DNA of 64,000 bases from Peptoniphilaceae bacterium (lineage in GTDB: Bacteria; Bacillota; Clostridia; Tissierellales; Peptoniphilaceae): contig JAQYPV010000014.1 of assembly GCA_028726605.1 (NCBI GenBank), forward strand, positions 24,236 to 88,235, in the 5' to 3' direction. This document shows positions 60,601-64,000 of the stretch, in pieces (position 1 is the first letter of the stretch; the number at the start of each line of letters is the position of its first letter). The notes under the pieces were generated by a model. That model did not search any database and was not told the origin of the DNA. It saw only the letters and a program-made list of their open reading frames with translations. The position numbers and the translations under genes were made by a program.

Positions 60601-63600
60601 TCGAAGAACTTGGGGCGATCTTGAACTATTCCACCACGACACCGGTCGGACAAGTGCCCACGCTTCCACAGCGTCAACCGGGCGTGCTAATCGACGGAAA
60701 AGTGCTGGACATCACCTTCGACGTGCAATGGACGCTTCCTGAACCGTCAGTGTATGATCAGGCGGGAACGGTGACAATCCCGGGCACGGCCACAGTCTTT
60801 GGACAAAACTACGATGTGACGGCGTCGGTGCGCGTCCAACAAAAGCAATTCTCAGCAGGAGAGAATGTCGCTCCTCAGGCGATGACCATCACTCAAGACA
60901 TTCCTACGGCGAAGCAGTCCGATACGTTAAATGCGATCATCGATGGTGAACTGTCCGTATCTCCCAACGTCTTTGGAGGCCCCAATCAAACGATATGGAG
61001 CAACTACACGAATTCGAATCCGACGGACGGAAGCGAACCGGATACGACAGCGGAAATCGTCTTTGGCTATGCGACGCAGCAGAGTTTTGGTGAATTCGTC
61101 GTGAACTTCGTCAAAGATCGTAACTCGCTTAGGTACCCTGATCCTGAGACGACAGAATTTTGGGTGTCCGAAACATCGGATGGCCCGTGGACCCAAGTGC
61201 CGCTGAAGGAGACAATCGGCCGAGAGGGCGCAAATGTCAAACCGTACACTTATACGCCCAATGCTCCGGTTCTTGCGACGTATGTCAAGCTAGTGGTTAA
61301 GAACAGTTCGGAAGTCTTACAAGGCGTCAATCCTTCTACGGGTATCGTGGAGGTGGAACTCAAGTCTGCTATTGAAAGTTCCGATGTCTACAACACCGCC
61401 GCTCTCGAGAGCCTGACGGTCAACGGCGAAGCGCTATCACAAGCTACACTAGATGCGTTTAAGTTCGAGACAGAAGCACAGATCGCGAACCTTTCGGATT
61501 TGAAGTCCAAGGATAACGCGGCGGTGACGGAGCTTCCGACCTATGAGGGCGTGAAGCGGCTCATCTTGGAGTCGGAGGATCACACGCTGCGTAATACGTT
61601 TGAGATTGTGCTCGGCACTACGCCGACGCTTGACCCAGATGATGATTCACGTGACTTGGACCGCGCGAAGACGCAGATCGAAGTGGGTAATCAGCAGCCT
61701 AATAAAGACAAAGACTACGCGCTGGATGGCAAGTTCGACACGCTGTGGCACACGAAGTGGGGTTCCGGACTGACCGGCGATCTATCGCTACAGAAAGACG
61801 GTTGGGCGGTTCTGATTGCGGATGAACCCACCATGCTCGATGGCCTGCGCTACTATGGCCGCAATGATAGCCAACCCAATGGTCGCATTCTTGAGTACGA
61901 GGTCTACGCCTCGAACACGGATGCCCCGAAGGGACCGACGATGGCCGACGGCATGGTGCTTCCAGCCGATGACCAGTACGAGAAGGTGGCGGAAGGTAAA
62001 TGGGCCGATGAAGGCGGTTGGAAACTGGCCACGTTTGACAAGCCGGTTCTCGCCAAGTACGTCAAACTCGTACCGAAGCACACGGCGGGAGACGGCGCAC
62101 AGCAAGACATTTTTGTAAGCGCCGCTGAGTTGCGTCTGCGCAAGGCCGTGGAGAAGCAGAGTCTGAACGATCCGGAATTGGGCTTCACGGTGACGGTGAC
62201 GCCGGAGAAAGTGACGGTCGATCAAGTTGATGCGGAGCATCCGGTGACGGCAGATCAGGTGAAGGTCGAGGTCAAGGACAAGGACGGGAACGTCCTCACC
62301 GAAGGCGTGAATTACACGGTCAGTATCACGAACAACACGGCGGCCGGCACGGCGACGGTGACGATCCAAGGCATCAACACGCACGAAGGAACGCTTACGG
62401 CGACCTTTATCATTGAAGTGAAGCAACAGACGACGGACGAACCGTCCAGCGACGACGATACGACGGAGGAACCGATCTCGACAGAGGAGGGTCCGAACGA
62501 GCCGGATAAACCGGGCAAGCCGGTGACGCCGAGCCATCCGGGTTCGCATCACGGCAGTGGGACGCACACGGGCGGCAATGGCAACAGCGACAATCCGAGT
62601 GACAATCCGACGCCGGGGACGGAGCCGATGATCGGAGAGCCGTTCGCGCGCTACGATGGCGCAGCGCGTCAGGATGTGGCCGTGCGCGTGGCGCGGACGT
62701 TCTTCCCGGATGCGAAGCAGGTCATCTTGGTGCAGAACTTGGCCTTTGCCGATGCGCTCTCGGCGAACAACATCGCCCAGGGCGAGATGCCCATTCTCTA
62801 TACGGCGAAGGACAGCATCCCGCAGGTGACGCTCGACGAATTGCGTCGCGTCGAGCGCGATGAAGTGTTCCTCGTCGGCGGGCCGGCGACGATTTCGGTC
62901 GACGTCGAGGAGCAACTGAAGGACGAAGGGTTCAATGTGACGCGCATCGGCGGCAAGGACCGTTATGCGCTGAACGCGACGACGGCCTCTTATGTGAGCA
63001 ACGCGTCGACGGCGGTCATCGCGAGTGGCATGGTTTACAGCGATGCCCTCTCCGCGGCGCCGTATGCGTATGCGCTGAACGCGCCGATTCTTCTGACGGC
63101 GACGGATCGCCTGCCGGAGGGTCAGGAAGCCGTCTTGGAGAAGATGGGAAATGCCGTCGTGGCGGGCGGCCCGAAGAGCGTGTCGTCGCACGTGTTCAAC
63201 ATCGTGCACGGGTTGGTGGACGGGCACATCGAGCGCCTCACGGGGGCGGATCGCTATGAAGTGGCGGCGCTCATCGCGGAGCGCTTGGATGACGTGACGT
63301 CGTCTGCGATTCTCGCGAGTGGCGAGGTGTGGTCGGATGCGCTCGTCGCGGGTCCGGTGGCGCAGAAGATCGGCGCGCCGATTCTCTTGACGCGGCAGAA
63401 GGCGATGCCGACGCCGATCCAAGGGGCGCTCGACGCCCTCGCGCCGAAGCAGATCATCCTCTTGGGCGGCCTGAAATCCATCAGCGCCGAGGTGGAGGCG
63501 TTGGCAAAGGTGTACTTGGTCGCGCCGGAGACCTCGAATACGGTGTCGCCAAAGGCGCGGTCGGTGGATTTTGAGGACGCTGGGTTGCCGGATGCGCTGG

Positions 63601-63740
63601 ATGAGCCTGAGGTGAACGTTCCGCAGGATGAGGCGGACGACGTTGAGACCACGACATCGCAGGTGAAGCCTGAGGAGTCGGATGTCAATGTGCCGCAGGA
63701 TCAGGCCGCGGAGGCTGATGTCAATGCGGTGGACAAGTAG
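57624..63740 (+). CDS. Giant secreted GH2 beta-galactosidase-like protein with CWB2 wall-binding repeats
   Basis: 2038 residues with a signal peptide (cleavage near TPAFA, ~38). GH2 jelly-roll domain (about 65-215), Ig-like domain (220-330), TIM barrel (335-650) with acid/base E477 (SLGNEVSEG) and nucleophile E624 (VMGEFVWTGFDYIG), then a DUF4982-like domain (about 660-790). A bacterial Ig-like domain with PVLPPTVDVIYSD follows near 940, then F5/8-type carbohydrate-binding-like domains (about 1080-1250 and 1350-1510), a Pro/Gly-rich linker, and three CWB2 repeats from ~1673 that bind wall polymers non-covalently. The tail has acidic repeats (DVNVPQD). It should hydrolyse beta-galactosides of host or dietary glycans at the cell surface; the exact substrate is unknown. 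Confidence 0.93.
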   Translation: MGGSRLRRFARENVSRGVAAVLAAALTVTSFSTPAFAVQDYSDLTTETQMVSEPETVKVSKYSATERDQLFNDNWKFQMGEQTGASELSYDDSDWETVQLPHDYSITQEFTKAGEAESGYLLGGIGWYRKSFILPAGAQSKRVNINFDGVYMDSTIYVNGKQVGYHPYGYSPFSVDITDALDPTGNNVLAVRVNHQLPSSRWYSGSGILRNVHLVLTDPLHIAHNGMKVEPNLDKSEVVIKTELTNEGDTAQSVTTTYTVFPREGSSEIGSLTTDAVSVAPGETKKIENTFDVSHPTAWSVDNPALYTVRAEVKNAETNAVLDTYEVTTGFRTLGYDANTGFSLNGEKLKLKGVSMHHDQGALGGVSAPAAIARQIDILKDMGVNAIRVTHNPASEDLVRLADEKGILLIEEMFDGWQYPKNQNRNDYARFFEQTVNAPTTQEGITEGMTWAEYDLKQTIRRDYNSPAIIQWSLGNEVSEGTSADIRAFFQQQANLIKWAQETDATRKVTRGDNEAKKDSATSSAAATLLDSLSRAGGVVGVNYMAGEGPKGYDGFHERHPNWLIEGSETASSVNSRGIYNRVSDGGMTGDKRLTSYDNSAVGWGKTASSAWYDVVTRDFVMGEFVWTGFDYIGEPTHWNGITVGAIGSWPSPKNSFFGIVDTAGFPKDSYYFYQSQWNEDVHTVHILPAWNENVIAKVNGNVPVVVYSDAKAVELFFTDEAGEKKSLGKKEFTTKTTDAGYTYQIYEGEGKSDVANKNLYLTWNVPWAPGALEAVGYDADGNVIQDAQGRSTVKTTGAPAKLVMTLDRETLEANYNDHAYAEISVVDAEGNEVPDAANEVTFTVSGAGYLAGTDNGEQADHTSYQSETRHAFSGKVLGIVGSTREAGAITITASAPGLESATATIQATPVSSEDPEAEVVDSYRYPKNYYVKVGNSPVLPPTVDVIYSDKSEGTTTVTWDQPTEEQIQQTGAFQISGKTALGDVVTANITMIEELGAILNYSTTTPVGQVPTLPQRQPGVLIDGKVLDITFDVQWTLPEPSVYDQAGTVTIPGTATVFGQNYDVTASVRVQQKQFSAGENVAPQAMTITQDIPTAKQSDTLNAIIDGELSVSPNVFGGPNQTIWSNYTNSNPTDGSEPDTTAEIVFGYATQQSFGEFVVNFVKDRNSLRYPDPETTEFWVSETSDGPWTQVPLKETIGREGANVKPYTYTPNAPVLATYVKLVVKNSSEVLQGVNPSTGIVEVELKSAIESSDVYNTAALESLTVNGEALSQATLDAFKFETEAQIANLSDLKSKDNAAVTELPTYEGVKRLILESEDHTLRNTFEIVLGTTPTLDPDDDSRDLDRAKTQIEVGNQQPNKDKDYALDGKFDTLWHTKWGSGLTGDLSLQKDGWAVLIADEPTMLDGLRYYGRNDSQPNGRILEYEVYASNTDAPKGPTMADGMVLPADDQYEKVAEGKWADEGGWKLATFDKPVLAKYVKLVPKHTAGDGAQQDIFVSAAELRLRKAVEKQSLNDPELGFTVTVTPEKVTVDQVDAEHPVTADQVKVEVKDKDGNVLTEGVNYTVSITNNTAAGTATVTIQGINTHEGTLTATFIIEVKQQTTDEPSSDDDTTEEPISTEEGPNEPDKPGKPVTPSHPGSHHGSGTHTGGNGNSDNPSDNPTPGTEPMIGEPFARYDGAARQDVAVRVARTFFPDAKQVILVQNLAFADALSANNIAQGEMPILYTAKDSIPQVTLDELRRVERDEVFLVGGPATISVDVEEQLKDEGFNVTRIGGKDRYALNATTASYVSNASTAVIASGMVYSDALSAAPYAYALNAPILLTATDRLPEGQEAVLEKMGNAVVAGGPKSVSSHVFNIVHGLVDGHIERLTGADRYEVAALIAERLDDVTSSAILASGEVWSDALVAGPVAQKIGAPILLTRQKAMPTPIQGALDALAPKQIILLGGLKSISAEVEALAKVYLVAPETSNTVSPKARSVDFEDAGLPDALDEPEVNVPQDEADDVETTTSQVKPEESDVNVPQDQAAEADVNAVDK

Positions 63741-63893
63741 GCGTTAGAGTCTGATGCCAACGCGGTGGAGGAGTAGGCGCTAGAGCCCGTGCCAACGCGG
63801 TGGAGGAATAGACGCTAGAGCCCGTGCCAACGCGTTTCAGGCGTAGGTGTTAGAGCCGGAGACGCAGGCATTGGGGAATTAAGCGCTGGAGTG
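63717..63893 (+). repeat. 35/36-bp array across the GH2 stop codon with recurring TAG
   Basis: Units begin at 63717, 63753, 63788, 63823 and about 63859. The first encodes the last residues of the GH2 protein (DVNAVDK) and its TAG stop; the second repeats it in the same frame (DANAVEE, TAG at 63774). Later 35-bp units shift frame. The conserved core is GCCAACGCGGTGGAGGA followed by TAGGCG. The sequence beyond, to 64000, keeps a loose resemblance but shows no gene. Confidence 0.75.
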
Positions 63894-64000
63894 AGAGGCG
63901 GCGGAGCGACCGGAGAAGTCGGTGCTGAAGCCTCAGACGATGGTGCTGGATAAGCCGGCGTGGCGACTTGATCGGACACGAGGGGCTTGTCTCAGCATAT

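Overview
The window is about 57-58% GC in its housekeeping parts and comes from a Gram-positive, probably anaerobic, member of the Bacillota. Supporting signs are class B and class C sortases, sortase-anchored pilins, lipoprotein lipoboxes, a cell-wall-binding repeat 2 (CWB2) module, SD-rich starts with frequent GTG/TTG codons, an EFR1-type ferredoxin flavoprotein and the MEP isoprenoid pathway. A Clostridia/Tissierellia lineage such as Peptoniphilaceae is my best guess, but the sequence does not prove it.

Layout. (1) 1-9890: a sortase-pilus cluster with a tip adhesin (5' end outside the window), a backbone pilin with a YPKN motif, a frameshifted remnant of a further pilin, a basal/anchor pilin and three consecutive class C sortases. 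(2) 9891-10585: non-coding, with two minisatellite arrays. (3) 10586-15821: ispD-ispF-metK, an MreB-family gene, a SAF-domain homoserine-dehydrogenase-like gene and tRNA-Pro(TGG). (4) 15822-18558: a decayed tyrosine integrase against the tRNA, a hidden ~51-bp repeat array, ridA, a truncated diaminopropionate ammonia-lyase gene and a YheO/DauR-like regulator. (5) 18664-25178: an ArsR regulator and a maltose-type ABC transporter operon (malE, small membrane protein, malF with a long N-terminal extension, malG, malK). (6) 25340-29205: tRNA-Val(GAC) followed by an AT-richer, decayed integrated element: C-terminally truncated integrase, ImmA-type peptidase, Abi_2 abortive-infection protein behind a possible attenuator, two divergent XRE regulators, and an orphan tRNA-Lys-like 3' half at the far edge. 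(7) 29293-32567: a wrecked glycerol-3-phosphate dehydrogenase gene, intact glpK, gene scraps (one Cna_B domain) and two divergent XRE regulators. (8) 32623-41658: a Tad/Flp pilus operon (tadA, tadB, tadC, Flp1-like pilin, TadE-like proteins, a DUF5702/TadG-like protein). Its TadZ/CpaE-like and DUF6382-FHA partners lie separately at 49256-51753. (9) 41711-49111: nadD-yqeK fusion, rsfS, comEA, secG, rnr, smpB, a gtrA-family gene and msrAB. (10) 51846-55745: mutY, then a lipoprotein class B sortase, an unknown protein and a second class B sortase. (11) 55855-57480: two hairpin-repeat arrays flanking an EFR1-type gene. (12) 57624-63740: a 2038-residue secreted GH2 beta-galactosidase-like protein held to the wall by CWB2 repeats, followed by a repeat array carrying amber codons.

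How it works together. Much of the window builds the cell surface: two unrelated pilus types, five sortases and a giant wall-bound glycosidase. The glycosidase could release sugars for import, and the mal-type ABC system and the glycerol genes fit carbohydrate/glycerol scavenging, although the glycerol-3-phosphate dehydrogenase next to glpK is dead. The least expected signals are regulatory or repetitive: 10-bp phased TGAGACA-type boxes upstream of both separated Tad loci, an attenuator-like hairpin abutting the abi ribosome-binding site, and five tandem-repeat arrays. None is explained by the coding features.
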